DNA from: Anaerolineae bacterium
GTDB taxonomy: Bacteria > Chloroflexota > Anaerolineae > Aggregatilineales > Phototrophicaceae
DNA: 10,163 nt
Direction of reading: 5' to 3'
Assembly (NCBI GenBank): GCA_028284565.1
Contig: JANQRM010000557.1
Location: 1 to 10,163 of the forward strand
The notes under the pieces are model-generated. The model was not told where the DNA came from, searched no databases, and saw only the letters and a list, made by a program, of their open reading frames with translations. Positions 1 to 6,737 of the stretch are shown piece after piece; within the stretch, counting starts at the first letter, position 1; each line of letters begins with the position of its first letter. Made by a program: the position numbers and the translations under genes.

Positions 1-1
1 T

Positions 2-1057
2 GTCCGTGCTGGAATCAGCAAGGGTGATATTGACCATGTCATTTTCGGCTGTGTCAGTCAAGTCTCTGAACAGACAGTTAATGTCGCGCGCAACATCGCG
101 CTTGAAGCCGAACTCCCGATTGAAGTCCCCGCGACTTCTGTTGATTTCCAATGTGGGTCGAGTCAGCAAGCGGTGCATCTGGCGGCGGCGATGGTCGCAT
201 CTGGGCAAGCCGATGTTGTTATAGCAGGCGGTGTCGAGAGTATGACTCGTGTGCCGATGGGGTCGAGTCTAGCAGGTACGCCGTCGAGTCCCTTCACGGA
301 TAACATCATGGAAACGCATAATATGATTCCGCAGGGCATTGCCTCGGATGAAATCGCGCATAAATGGGAAATCACCCGAGACGCTGTAGATACACTCGGC
401 TATGAAAGTCATATGCGCGCTCATAACGCGACTGAAGCTGGGTATCTACGTCGGGAAATCGTCCCCATTCAAGGTGTAGATAAAGAAGGCAATACCTTCC
501 TCGTTGAGCAAGACCAAGGCATTCGTCCAACGACGACTCTCGAAAAGATGCGCGAACTCGACCCCGTTTTCACCGCAGAAGGCGTGACGACGGCTGGTAA
601 CAGCAGTCAGATTAGCGATGGTGCGGCGGCGATTTTGGTGATGACGGAAGCTAAAGCGCGTGAACTGGGTGTGACACCGCGCGCACGGATAATCACCAGC
701 GTCACGGTTGGCTCTGACCCGCATCTGATGTTGACAGGTCCCACGTCTGCTACGCAAAAAGCCCTGAAAAAAGCGGGAATGGGTATGGACGATATTGATT
801 TGTTTGAAGTCAATGAAGCCTTTGCCACTGTCGTCCGCATGTGGGAAAAAGACACGGGTGGCGATCTGTCGAAGGTGAATGTGCATGGTGGCGCAATTGC
901 ACTTGGACATCCATTGGGTGGGTCTGGCGCGCGTTTGATGACGACACTCATCAACGCCCTCGAAGTGCAGGAGAAGAAAGTTGGGTTACAAACCATGTGC
1001 TGTGGTGGTGGGATGGCTACGGGAACCATCATTGAACGAATCGACAATTGGAATTAA
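2..1057 (+). CDS. Thiolase family protein (acetyl-CoA acyltransferase), 5' truncated by window edge
   Basis: The frame is open from base 2 to the TAA at 1055-1057 and gives 351 residues; thiolases usually have about 390, so roughly 40 N-terminal residues lie outside the window. The nucleophile cysteine sits in QCGSSQQAVH (C51 of the visible part, codon 152-154). It is followed by the thiolase signature GGVESMTRVPMG, the NEAF motif (271-274), the catalytic histidine in GHPLGGSGAR (H303) and the C-terminal CCGGGMATG (C333 is the catalytic position of the C-x-G-G-G motif). All four catalytic elements are present, so the enzyme should be active. Family knowledge: thiolases cleave 3-ketoacyl-CoA with CoA in beta-oxidation or condense two acetyl-CoA. 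The sequence alone does not tell which substrate is used, and no beta-oxidation partner is visible downstream. Cytoplasmic. Confidence 0.93.
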   Translation, partial: VRAGISKGDIDHVIFGCVSQVSEQTVNVARNIALEAELPIEVPATSVDFQCGSSQQAVHLAAAMVASGQADVVIAGGVESMTRVPMGSSLAGTPSSPFTDNIMETHNMIPQGIASDEIAHKWEITRDAVDTLGYESHMRAHNATEAGYLRREIVPIQGVDKEGNTFLVEQDQGIRPTTTLEKMRELDPVFTAEGVTTAGNSSQISDGAAAILVMTEAKARELGVTPRARIITSVTVGSDPHLMLTGPTSATQKALKKAGMGMDDIDLFEVNEAFATVVRMWEKDTGGDLSKVNVHGGAIALGHPLGGSGARLMTTLINALEVQEKKVGLQTMCCGGGMATGTIIERIDNWN

Positions 1058-1069
1058 TCGCGTTTTCAC

Positions 1070-1093
1070 ATGAGGCGTGTGATGCGCCCTCAT
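1070..1093 (+). terminator. Weak hairpin after the thiolase gene
   Basis: ATGAGGCG (1070-1077) pairs with CGCCCTCAT (1085-1093) if one C bulges, leaving a 7-nt loop. It begins 13 nt after the thiolase stop and 46 nt before the next start. Only a broken T stretch follows, so it is a poor intrinsic terminator; it may only attenuate or protect the 3' end. Confidence 0.3.
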
Positions 1094-1115
1094 TTATCAC
1101 CTGTTAGGATGAACG

Positions 1116-1874
1116 ATGGTCGTCAAAAACGATAAAGAACTCAAAGGCTTGATGCGGATTGGTGAAATCTGTGGGGAGGCGTTGCAACATATGCTCCGTC
1201 ATGTCGAAGTGGGCATGACGACGAAACAACTGGATAACATTGGAGCTGAATTCCTCCAACAACATGGGGCGCGCTCCGCTCCGATACTGGCATATCAATA
1301 TCCCGGCTATACTTGCATCAGCATCAACGATGTGGCGGCGCATGGCATCCCCGGCGACCAAGTGATACAAGCGGGCGATATGGTGAATGTGGATGTCTCG
1401 GCTGAACTGGAAGGTTATTGGGCAGATACGGGCGCATCAATGATTGTCCCGCCCCAACGTCCCGATTATGTGCGGATGACAGAATACGCGAAGATGGCAC
1501 TGAACCGTGCAATTGATACAGCAAAAGCGGGAGTCCGAGTGCATCAAATCGGCAAAGCGGTTGAACAAGTGGCGCGCAAAGGGGGCTATCGTGTCCTGCG
1601 ACAACTCAATGGGCATGGTGTCGGGCGCGGCATCCACGAGAAACCGACCATTCCGAACACCTATAATCGGCGCAATCGGGACAAGCTGAAAGAGGGGCAT
1701 GTGGTTACGCTCGAACCCTTCTTCACGATGGGCAAGGGGGATATTGTCCAAGACCCTGATGGCTGGACACTCCGTACTGCCGATGGCAAAGTCGCTGTAC
1801 AATATGAGCATACGGTTGTCATCACGAACAGCAAGCCGATTCTGATTACCAAAGTTGCTAGTTCTCAGCATTAG
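1116..1874 (+). CDS. map: Type I methionine aminopeptidase
   Basis: This 252-residue cytoplasmic enzyme removes the initiator methionine from nascent proteins. The five dinuclear-metal ligands are all visible: D93 (NVDVSAE), D104 (WADTG), H167 (NGHGVG), E200 (TLEPF) and E231 (QYEHT). Each lies exactly four residues before its Escherichia coli counterpart (D97, D108, H171, E204, E235), so spacing is conserved over the whole fold. The substrate-side histidines H76 (NDVAAHGIP) and H174 (GIHEKP) are also there. The ATG at 1116 has an AGGA 6 nt upstream (1106-1109). The protein has no N-terminal zinc-finger or SH3-binding extension and a normal type Ia length. The gene stands next to a thiolase instead of in the usual secY-adk-map ribosomal context, so it may be a second, stand-alone copy; that last point is inference. 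Confidence 0.96.
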   Translation: MVVKNDKELKGLMRIGEICGEALQHMLRHVEVGMTTKQLDNIGAEFLQQHGARSAPILAYQYPGYTCISINDVAAHGIPGDQVIQAGDMVNVDVSAELEGYWADTGASMIVPPQRPDYVRMTEYAKMALNRAIDTAKAGVRVHQIGKAVEQVARKGGYRVLRQLNGHGVGRGIHEKPTIPNTYNRRNRDKLKEGHVVTLEPFFTMGKGDIVQDPDGWTLRTADGKVAVQYEHTVVITNSKPILITKVASSQH

Positions 1875-1889
1875 ATACCCTATGTTCTG

Positions 1890-1918
1890 TTGATATTTTT
1901 CAGCATTCTAAGTTTTAT
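1890..1918 (+). promoter_or_regulatory. Possible sigma70-type promoter upstream of the SRPBCC gene
   Basis: TTGATA (1890-1895, five of six consensus bases) is followed after 17 nt by TTTTAT (1913-1918, four of six). It would give a leader of about 90 nt containing the 1963-1985 hairpin. AT-rich gaps produce such matches by chance, so this is tentative. Confidence 0.3.
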
Positions 1919-1962
1919 GCTCCTTTTAACCTCGCCGCACAGCGCGTAGACACTGCTGTTCA

Positions 1963-1985
1963 CCCCTCCAATTCTTAGGGAGGGG
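1963..1985. repeat. Perfect GC-rich inverted repeat CCCCTCC / GGAGGGG
   Basis: CCCCTCC (1963-1969) and GGAGGGG (1979-1985) are perfect inverted copies around a 9-nt loop. The hairpin lies 89 nt after the map stop and 28 nt before the TTG start of the next gene. No T-run follows directly. It could be a terminator-like end for map, a structured leader of the SRPBCC gene, or one copy of a dispersed REP-like palindrome; the window holds no second copy. Confidence 0.6.
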
Positions 1986-2000
1986 AGTTCTTAAGAAGTC

Positions 2001-2005
2001 AAGGA
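2001..2005 (+). promoter_or_regulatory. Shine-Dalgarno AAGGA supporting a TTG start
   Basis: AAGGA lies 8 nt before the TTG at 2014. No ATG or GTG in the same frame is better placed, so this site decides the start of the SRPBCC gene. Confidence 0.6.
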
Positions 2006-2013
2006 TACTAGCT

Positions 2014-2475
2014 TTGCAATCAAGTGACGTTGAAGTGTTCCAAGAGAATCCTGATGTGATTGAATGGCGACTGCACCTGACCTCGTCGCCAAGCAACGTC
2101 TTTGACATGCTCAATTCGGATGCGGGGCGCGCCCGCTTTTGGGCAGAAAGTGCCATTGAGGATGATGGGGTTATCCACTTTCGATTTCCGGGTGGGCAGT
2201 TGTGGGATGCTAAGATACTTGAAAACCAGCCACCGCATCGCTTCTCATTAGAATATTATGGGGGTAGTGTGACTTTGTTCGTGTTGGAGGACGATGGCAA
2301 GGGTGGCACAGATTTACGGTTGGAAGATCGAGGTGTTGCGTGTGAGTACCGAACAGAAGTTATTGCGGGCTGGGTCTCGGTGTTGATGGCACTCAAAGCG
2401 GCAGTGGACTTTGATGTTGACCTGCGCAATCATGATGTCACGCGCACATGGCAACAGGGCTATGTTGAGAATTGA
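2014..2475 (+). CDS. SRPBCC / AHSA1-like ligand-binding domain protein
   Basis: This 153-residue protein begins at a TTG with AAGGA 8 nt upstream. Its layout matches the SRPBCC (START/Bet v1, AHSA1-like) fold: a first strand IEWRLHLTSSP (about 18-28), a helix VFDMLNSDAGRARFW (31-45), then alternating strands (HFRFPGGQLWDAKILE, RFSLEYYGG, TLFVLEDD) and a long C-terminal helix GWVSVLMALKAAVDFDVDL. Family knowledge: such domains form a deep hydrophobic cavity binding lipids, polyketides or aromatic compounds, and stand-alone bacterial members mostly have unknown ligands. There is no signal peptide. The next gene starts 38 nt later (or overlaps the stop if its TTG is used), so both are probably one transcript. 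I recognise the fold, not a specific function. Confidence 0.8.
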   Translation: MQSSDVEVFQENPDVIEWRLHLTSSPSNVFDMLNSDAGRARFWAESAIEDDGVIHFRFPGGQLWDAKILENQPPHRFSLEYYGGSVTLFVLEDDGKGGTDLRLEDRGVACEYRTEVIAGWVSVLMALKAAVDFDVDLRNHDVTRTWQQGYVEN

Positions 2476-2513
2476 GATATGAATTACCCTCTAAAGATAT
2501 AAGAGAACAAGTT

Positions 2514-3326
2514 ATGGGTAACGCCTACATCATTACACCTTATGACCCTGCGCTATGGGAAGATGTCGATAATCCACCAACGATTGAGTGTGATTTGCAT
2601 ATCTTCTTTTCCGATTTTATTAAAGCAATGAAACAATCATTTACTGTAAAAGTATATCCACCTTTTTCATGGGAGATTTTTCATCAAAATAATCCTGCAA
2701 TTTCAGGAGGATTGATCGGAGGTGATTATCAAATCATACGTTTCTATGCCTATGATGAGTTAATTTTCCGTCGATTTGTTATATGGTATCGCTCATACGT
2801 CCCCGACAAATATCCCCTTCATCTCTTTATAGAAGGTTTCTGGGAAAGTCTCCAACTAACAAATGAAACTTCTCCCAAAACCATCGAACAATTTTTTGAT
2901 GGGCTTTTTGGTCGGCTGGGACTCGAGCAGTTAGTAAAAAATTGGATGATTAATATGTGGCAGAAGGGATATGTTGACGTTTTCGATTCGTTCCACACGG
3001 CAGATTTTGTGGATGCTAGCCCTGCTGACCGCCCCTCAGATCGTGATGCGTATCGTCAAAGTATCGTTGACCTTTATCGTGCGTTTCCTGATTTTCATGC
3101 GACCACCAACGATTTGGTGATTGATATCGAAGCACAAAAAGTCACCGTCCGTTGGACAGCCACTGGCACACATCAAGACACCTTTTTTGATGTCCCTGCG
3201 ACTGGGAAAGTCATTCATTTTCAAGGCATTGAGATACTGTTGGTGACAGATGGCAAAATCAGCAAACGCTGGGGCGAGTGGGATAGCTTGGCGATATTGG
3301 AGCAATTAGAATCCTCATCCACTTAA
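2514..3326 (+). CDS. Two-part protein: unrecognised N-terminal domain plus C-terminal SnoaL-like (ester cyclase) domain
   Basis: From the ATG at 2514 (AGAGA at 2502-2506) the product has 270 residues. An alternative in-frame TTG at 2472 overlaps the upstream TGA as TTGA and would add 14 residues; I prefer the ATG. Residues about 143-270 look like a complete SnoaL-like / NTF2-fold domain: WMINMWQKGYVDVF, AYRQSIVDLYRAFPDFHAT, KVTVRWTATGTHQDTFF, then GKVIHFQGIEILLVTDGKI and WGEWDSLAILEQL. Family knowledge: SnoaL relatives cyclise polyketide esters or are hydrolases/isomerases of unknown substrate. Residues 1-140 are rich in aromatic residues (HIFFSDFIKAMKQSF, FRRFVIWYRSYV) and match no family I know. 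The DNA for this half is clearly AT-richer (18 G/C in bases 2641-2700 against 29 in 3121-3180), which suggests a separate origin. No signal peptide is apparent. Confidence 0.75.
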   Translation: MGNAYIITPYDPALWEDVDNPPTIECDLHIFFSDFIKAMKQSFTVKVYPPFSWEIFHQNNPAISGGLIGGDYQIIRFYAYDELIFRRFVIWYRSYVPDKYPLHLFIEGFWESLQLTNETSPKTIEQFFDGLFGRLGLEQLVKNWMINMWQKGYVDVFDSFHTADFVDASPADRPSDRDAYRQSIVDLYRAFPDFHATTNDLVIDIEAQKVTVRWTATGTHQDTFFDVPATGKVIHFQGIEILLVTDGKISKRWGEWDSLAILEQLESSST

Positions 3327-3414
3327 ATTATTCAATCCAGAAAACATCATCCAATCATCATGTAATCGTCGGGTAATGGCATTCCGACTTGGCTATACTC
3401 TAGCTATCCGACTG

Positions 3415-3443
3415 TTGACAGGGATTATGCAGGCAGTCACAAT
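3415..3443 (+). promoter_or_regulatory. Probable sigma70-type promoter for the DinB-M23-GNAT cluster
   Basis: A perfect TTGACA (3415-3420) is followed after 17 nt by CACAAT (3438-3443, four of six consensus bases). It sits in the 148-bp gap after the SnoaL gene and would give a leader of about 25 nt before the ATG at 3475. A TATACT at 3394-3399 is a better -10 box but lacks a convincing -35 box. Confidence 0.45.
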
Positions 3444-3474
3444 ACAGGTCCTTTGATGAACTGGAGTTATTACT

Positions 3475-3984
3475 ATGCAAGTTTCAGATGCCAAAGCCCA
3501 ATTGTTGGTCGGTATGGATATGCGTCGGCAGAAGAATCGAGAGCTTGTAGAATCGGTCAATCCGGAACGAGTCGTGCATCCAGAGTCGGGCTGGCGTGTC
3601 AAAGATTTAATCGGACATCTGACGTACTGGGAAGAAGAAACCTTGAAATCGCTCCAAGCCTTCATTCGTGGCGAATCGTATGAACCGCCGTTGTTCCTGC
3701 AAGATGGACAGGTTGGATTTACGAATGAAGAGGTCGATGCTTTTAACCATGCCGATTATGAACAACGCATCGACTACAGTTCTGAGCGTATCCTTACAGA
3801 TTGGGAAGCAGTGCGCGAACACCTGAAAGACGCCGTGCGTGCAGTACCGGACGAACAATTTGAAAACGGAACTTTTGATGCACTGTGGGGACGTGATATC
3901 ACCGTGACACAACTTGTCAAAGGCATGGGCTGGCACGAGAAAATCCATATGCAGGACATTCAAACCGCCATCAACAACAGTTAA
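3475..3984 (+). CDS. DinB / ClbS-DfsB-like four-helix-bundle protein
   Basis: The 169-residue protein has GGAG 8 nt before its ATG. It shows the DinB-superfamily arrangement: helix 1 with DAKAQLLVGMDMRRQ, helix 2 with GWRVKDLIGHLTYWEEETL carrying H48, and a C-terminal helix GWHEKIHMQDIQ carrying H154 and H158. H48 plus the H-x-x-x-H pair is the usual metal-binding histidine triad. Family knowledge: DinB relatives include metal-dependent thiol transferases (mycothiol, bacillithiol) and maleylpyruvate isomerases, but most are uncharacterised and some are stress-inducible. Cytoplasmic, no signal peptide. It begins a plus-strand cluster with the M23 peptidase (29-nt gap) and the GNAT gene. Substrate unknown; a colibactin-hydrolase-like (ClbS) role is possible but not shown. 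Confidence 0.82.
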   Translation: MQVSDAKAQLLVGMDMRRQKNRELVESVNPERVVHPESGWRVKDLIGHLTYWEEETLKSLQAFIRGESYEPPLFLQDGQVGFTNEEVDAFNHADYEQRIDYSSERILTDWEAVREHLKDAVRAVPDEQFENGTFDALWGRDITVTQLVKGMGWHEKIHMQDIQTAINNS

Positions 3985-4013
3985 GAATTTATCGACACCA
4001 TCACCGAGATCGT

Positions 4014-5024
4014 ATGCATTCCACACATCAATCTACAAGCAGCAATTCAGTTAAGGGCGCACAGCTGTATACCCCTACAAAATATCGTTTTTTCCAGAAA
4101 TATATTTCCATTCTTCTCACGCTCTTCTTGTTGACCTTCTCTATCATCGCTCAAGATGACGAGCCAGAAATCACGCCTGAACCCCTTCGTCAGCCAATTC
4201 CCTTGCCCATCGAAACGGTGCGCGAAGGCGACTATGAACTCAACCTCTATTTTGAAGGCATCGAACAGGGCAATGTCGGCTTAATCCGCCTACGCGGGGA
4301 GAACATTGAGTCGGCACGGGCTATCTTGATTAATCAAGAAATTGACTACTTCTATATGCCGGATGATGAGGCGTGGTTTGCCTTGCTCGTGGTGAATATG
4401 GATGTGCAAGCGCGGACGCATCCCGTCAATGTACAAATTACGACAACCGAGGGCGAAGTTGTGTCGATGCAAGCGAGTGTGCGGATTGACCAAGCCGGCT
4501 TCATTCGCCAAGATTTTAATGTGCCACAAGACCGCGCCTATCTGATTGACCCCGAAGTGGAACGTCATGAATTCGCCCGTCTCGAAGCAATTACTGCTAC
4601 TTATACGCCAGAACGTCTCTGGGATAATGGGGGCTTTGACTTCCCCATCAACGCAGAGATTACCTCGCCATTTGGCTCCTATCGCGTCCTCAATCAAGCG
4701 GTTCAGACACGCCATACGGGTTGGGATCAAAATGCGCCTGTCGGGACTCCGGTGATGGCAATTGCGGATGGACGGGTTGCCTTTGCAGGTCGCCTCGATA
4801 TTCGTGGGAATTATGTGATGATTGACCATGGCTTTGGGATTTATTCCGGCTATGCACATTTTTCACAGGTGCATGTCACGCGCGGACAATCTATTCAGCA
4901 GGGACAAATCATCGGCTTGAGTGGCAATACAGGGCGTAGTAGTGGTCCGCATCTGCATTGGGAGATTGCTGTCAATAGCGAATGGGTGGATAGCATCGAC
5001 TTCTTGCAGGTCTGGTTGCCTTAA
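4014..5024 (+). CDS. Secreted or membrane-anchored M23 family metallopeptidase
   Basis: The 336-residue product has a basic N-terminus and a hydrophobic segment at about 30-45 (KYISILLTLFLLTFSII) ending SIIA-QDD, so it is exported, perhaps cleaved after A46. A Pro/Glu-rich linker follows, then a beta-rich region (about 68-175, GNVGLIRLRGENI, WFALLVVNMDVQA) like the N-terminal domains of other M23 proteins. The LytM/M23 catalytic domain covers about 206-336. The zinc site is complete: H234 and D238 in RHTGWD, the catalytic H282 in YAHFS, and H313/H315 in GPHLHWE. Family knowledge: such enzymes cut peptide cross-links in cell-wall peptidoglycan or activate other hydrolases. With a full active site it should be a true peptidase, not a degenerate EnvC/NlpD-type activator. 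Its SD is weak (GAG at 4006), and it ends only 4 nt before the GNAT start. Confidence 0.92.
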   Translation: MHSTHQSTSSNSVKGAQLYTPTKYRFFQKYISILLTLFLLTFSIIAQDDEPEITPEPLRQPIPLPIETVREGDYELNLYFEGIEQGNVGLIRLRGENIESARAILINQEIDYFYMPDDEAWFALLVVNMDVQARTHPVNVQITTTEGEVVSMQASVRIDQAGFIRQDFNVPQDRAYLIDPEVERHEFARLEAITATYTPERLWDNGGFDFPINAEITSPFGSYRVLNQAVQTRHTGWDQNAPVGTPVMAIADGRVAFAGRLDIRGNYVMIDHGFGIYSGYAHFSQVHVTRGQSIQQGQIIGLSGNTGRSSGPHLHWEIAVNSEWVDSIDFLQVWLP

Positions 5025-5028
5025 ACAC

Positions 5029-5814
5029 ATGCATCTCTTGCCACTGACGAAAGCCAATCGTATTCAACTCGGACGCGCCTTTGCAAACGTCCCCATTGTC
5101 GATATTGGTATTGACTGTGCGCTTGAAGACCAAGTGGGTCGTGCTTTTGTGGATTCACTCGACTCGCCATCTATCTTCATGATTGAGCAAGGAGGATTTT
5201 TCAGCTATTTTACTGGCGATATGCAGAGCGATACCGGGCGAGCATTCCTCAAATCTGTGCCACGGGGTCGCATTTTGATGAGTGGGGATGCAGGATGGGG
5301 GGAAGCAGTCGAAGCTGTCTATGGGGATGGGGTGATGCCGATTGAGCGCACCCATTATGCTTCCGATAGTCTCTCACGTGACCATCTTCAGCAACTTGCC
5401 AACTCGAACCCGCACACGCCACATATTCAACGCTTCGATTTAGCCCTCGCTCAACAAGTTGACGAACCCTATTTAGAAATCCAAGCCTTCGATTCTGTTG
5501 AGGATTTTCTGGCGCGTGGGATAGGCTTTTGTCTGCTCCGCGATGGGAATATCATCGGCAGTGCCTATTCGGGTTTGGTATCGAGTCGGGCGATTGAAGT
5601 CAGTATCTTTGTCAATTTTGATTATCATCGGCAGGGGATGGCAACAGCTCTGGCTTGTGCCTTGCTGGATTGGTGCTTAGCCCATCATATCGAACCCCAT
5701 TGGGATGCGGCGAATCCGGAATCGTGTGGACTTGCCGAAAAGCTAGGCTACACGAATCCACAGCACTATATTGCGTATTTCCTTAAACCGTCCCCGCCTG
5801 TAGCACCCGATTAA
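5029..5814 (+). CDS. GNAT family N-acetyltransferase
   Basis: I start this 261-residue protein at the ATG 4 nt after the M23 stop; upstream codons in frame run through the M23 gene and look non-protein-like. No SD is obvious, so it is probably read by translational coupling. The C-terminal half is a GNAT fold: GFCLLRDGNIIGSAYSG (strands 2-3), motif A VSIFVNFDYHRQGMATALA with the acetyl-CoA loop R-Q-G-M-A (201-205), and WDAANPESCGLAEKLGY (225-241). The N-terminal half (SPSIFMIEQGGFFSYFTG, then PRGRILMSGD) resembles the two-lobed GNAT group that includes the ZmaR-type proteins. Cytoplasmic acetyl-CoA-dependent transfer to an amine is likely, acceptor unknown. The last 32 nt overlap the 3' end of the opposite-strand gene, which supplies its PSPPVAPD tail. 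Confidence 0.85.
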   Translation: MHLLPLTKANRIQLGRAFANVPIVDIGIDCALEDQVGRAFVDSLDSPSIFMIEQGGFFSYFTGDMQSDTGRAFLKSVPRGRILMSGDAGWGEAVEAVYGDGVMPIERTHYASDSLSRDHLQQLANSNPHTPHIQRFDLALAQQVDEPYLEIQAFDSVEDFLARGIGFCLLRDGNIIGSAYSGLVSSRAIEVSIFVNFDYHRQGMATALACALLDWCLAHHIEPHWDAANPESCGLAEKLGYTNPQHYIAYFLKPSPPVAPD

Positions 5815-6259
5815 TCTGGTCGATATGTTCGTCACAGTGGTCCGAATAGATTTGGACTAAATCCACAGGGGTGATGTCGCCAATTTCGGGATGATACCCC
5901 TTCCGTGACCACTGTGCCTCATCCAAACTCTCGAATAAATCACACCAGCGTTCATGCAAGCCTCGCAAAATCAAGAGGGATGCTTCAATCGGCGTGTGAT
6001 GAACATCATGCAATTCCGCCCACAAATCTTGGTCATAGGGTTGGATGGTCGGGACATCTTCGGTGAGGATTAATTTCAGGCGAGTCACGCTGTTCATATG
6101 CGAATCGGGTAGATGATGCACGATTTGACGAACCGTCCATTCCTCTTCGATTGTCTTGGCGGAGCGTTGTGCTTCGGATAGATTTTCGACGAGAGAGGTC
6201 AACTCGGCTGGAAAACGACGGATGCGGTCAATTCGAGCTTGGCGTTCTGTTGTATTCAA
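5783..6259 (-). CDS. YfiT/DinB-type putative metal-dependent hydrolase or thiol S-transferase
   Basis: The 158-residue protein starts at TTG (6259-6257); AAAGGG lies 7 nt upstream (6267-6272) and an in-frame stop at 6277-6275 leaves no better start. It has the YfiT/BstA pattern: ARIDRIRRFPAELTSLVENL, then WTVRQIVHHLPDSHMNS with the first metal histidine (H48/H49), a helix RLKLILTEDVPTIQPYDQD and a C-terminal IYSDHCDEHIDQI with H141 and H145. Family knowledge: YfiT/BstA proteins bind a divalent metal (Ni/Zn) through three histidines, and some transfer bacillithiol to electrophiles. It is the second gene of a minus-strand pair, 20 nt after the gamma-glutamylcyclotransferase-like gene. It is a distinct branch of the same superfamily as the protein at 3475-3984. 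Cytoplasmic; substrate unknown. Confidence 0.85.
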   Translation of the reverse strand: MNTTERQARIDRIRRFPAELTSLVENLSEAQRSAKTIEEEWTVRQIVHHLPDSHMNSVTRLKLILTEDVPTIQPYDQDLWAELHDVHHTPIEASLLILRGLHERWCDLFESLDEAQWSRKGYHPEIGDITPVDLVQIYSDHCDEHIDQINRVLQAGTV

Positions 6260-6266
6260 GGCAATG

Positions 6267-6272
6267 CCCTTT
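6267..6272 (-). promoter_or_regulatory. Shine-Dalgarno AAAGGG for the TTG start at 6259
   Basis: On the minus strand AAAGGG stands 7 nt before the TTG. It lies in the 20-nt gap after the upstream stop, which fits coupled translation of the two minus-strand genes and decides the start of the YfiT-type gene. Confidence 0.6.
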
Positions 6273-6279
6273 CTTTATC

Positions 6280-6714
6280 TTATCGGAACGATTCAATTTG
6301 CCGAAGATAATGTTCTGGAAAGCCATATTGTTGGCAAGCAGTGAGGATGGTCTCAAGGTATTGTAGCGATGGTTTGCCAGTCACGGGTTTGTCAGCAATA
6401 TAACATAAAGCTGGCAGTAGTTTCCCATCGGATGCCATGACGATAACGGGTTCGGGTAAATATGACGCGCCTAGTTTTGCTTGTGCCTCTTGACCGTATA
6501 AGGTCTCCAGTTCAGGTTGAGTTAGTTGGGTCACAATGCCAAAAACACTGGCAAATTCACGCTTGCGCACATTGGCTGAAGACCCCATTACTAATTCGTA
6601 GCCCGCTAACTGAGCTGTCTCATAATCGCGTTCAGTAATCCCAACAGCATTCAGAACATCAAAAGACATATAACTGCCATAGAAAAATACCGAAACCCCC
6701 GCCTGATTGGTCAT
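6280..6714 (-). CDS. Gamma-glutamylcyclotransferase-like protein
   Basis: The 144-residue protein starts at ATG 6714 with GAGG 5 nt upstream (6720-6723). The N-terminal strand and substrate loop VSVFFYGSYMS (Y12-G13-S14) and the segment ASVFGIVTQLTQPELETLYGQE are typical of the GGCT/AIG2-like fold. So is the tail, where PSLQYLETILTACQQYGFP (115-133) fits the usual P-S-x-x-Y-L...A...G-x-P ending. E76 in the YGQE segment is the candidate catalytic acid. Family knowledge: GGCT enzymes release 5-oxoproline from gamma-glutamyl amino acids or peptides, and the fold is reused for other gamma-glutamyl amines. It is the first gene of a probable two-gene operon with the YfiT-type gene. The exact substrate cannot be read from the sequence. 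Cytoplasmic, no signal. Confidence 0.78.
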   Translation of the reverse strand: MTNQAGVSVFFYGSYMSFDVLNAVGITERDYETAQLAGYELVMGSSANVRKREFASVFGIVTQLTQPELETLYGQEAQAKLGASYLPEPVIVMASDGKLLPALCYIADKPVTGKPSLQYLETILTACQQYGFPEHYLRQIESFR

Positions 6715-6737
6715 AGATACCTCGTCTACATATAAGC

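Noticed and set aside
446..910. Long minus-strand open frame inside the thiolase gene (154 codons)
   Set aside because: It is antisense to a well-conserved thiolase; its Cys/His/Arg-rich translation matches no family, and the thiolase frame explains the region.
1437..1871. Minus-strand open frame of 144 codons inside map
   Set aside because: It is a shadow of the methionine aminopeptidase, whose metal ligands and spacing prove the plus-strand frame.
2472..2513. TTG start at 2472 for the SnoaL fusion protein
   Set aside because: It overlaps the upstream stop attractively (TTGA) but lacks an SD at proper distance; ATG 2514 is preferred, though the TTG is not excluded.
3368..3388. GTCGG-N11-CCGAC inverted repeat in the gap before the DinB gene
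   Set aside because: A 5-bp stem with a long loop is expected by chance and has no T-run or conserved context.
4290..4859. Minus-strand open frame of 189 codons inside the M23 gene
   Set aside because: No SD or recognisable domain; the plus strand carries a full M23 active site over the same bases.
4921..5028. N-terminal extension of the GNAT frame to an ATG at 4921
   Set aside because: The added residues overlap the M23 catalytic end and read like non-coding frame; the ATG at 5029 fits the family and the 4-nt spacing.
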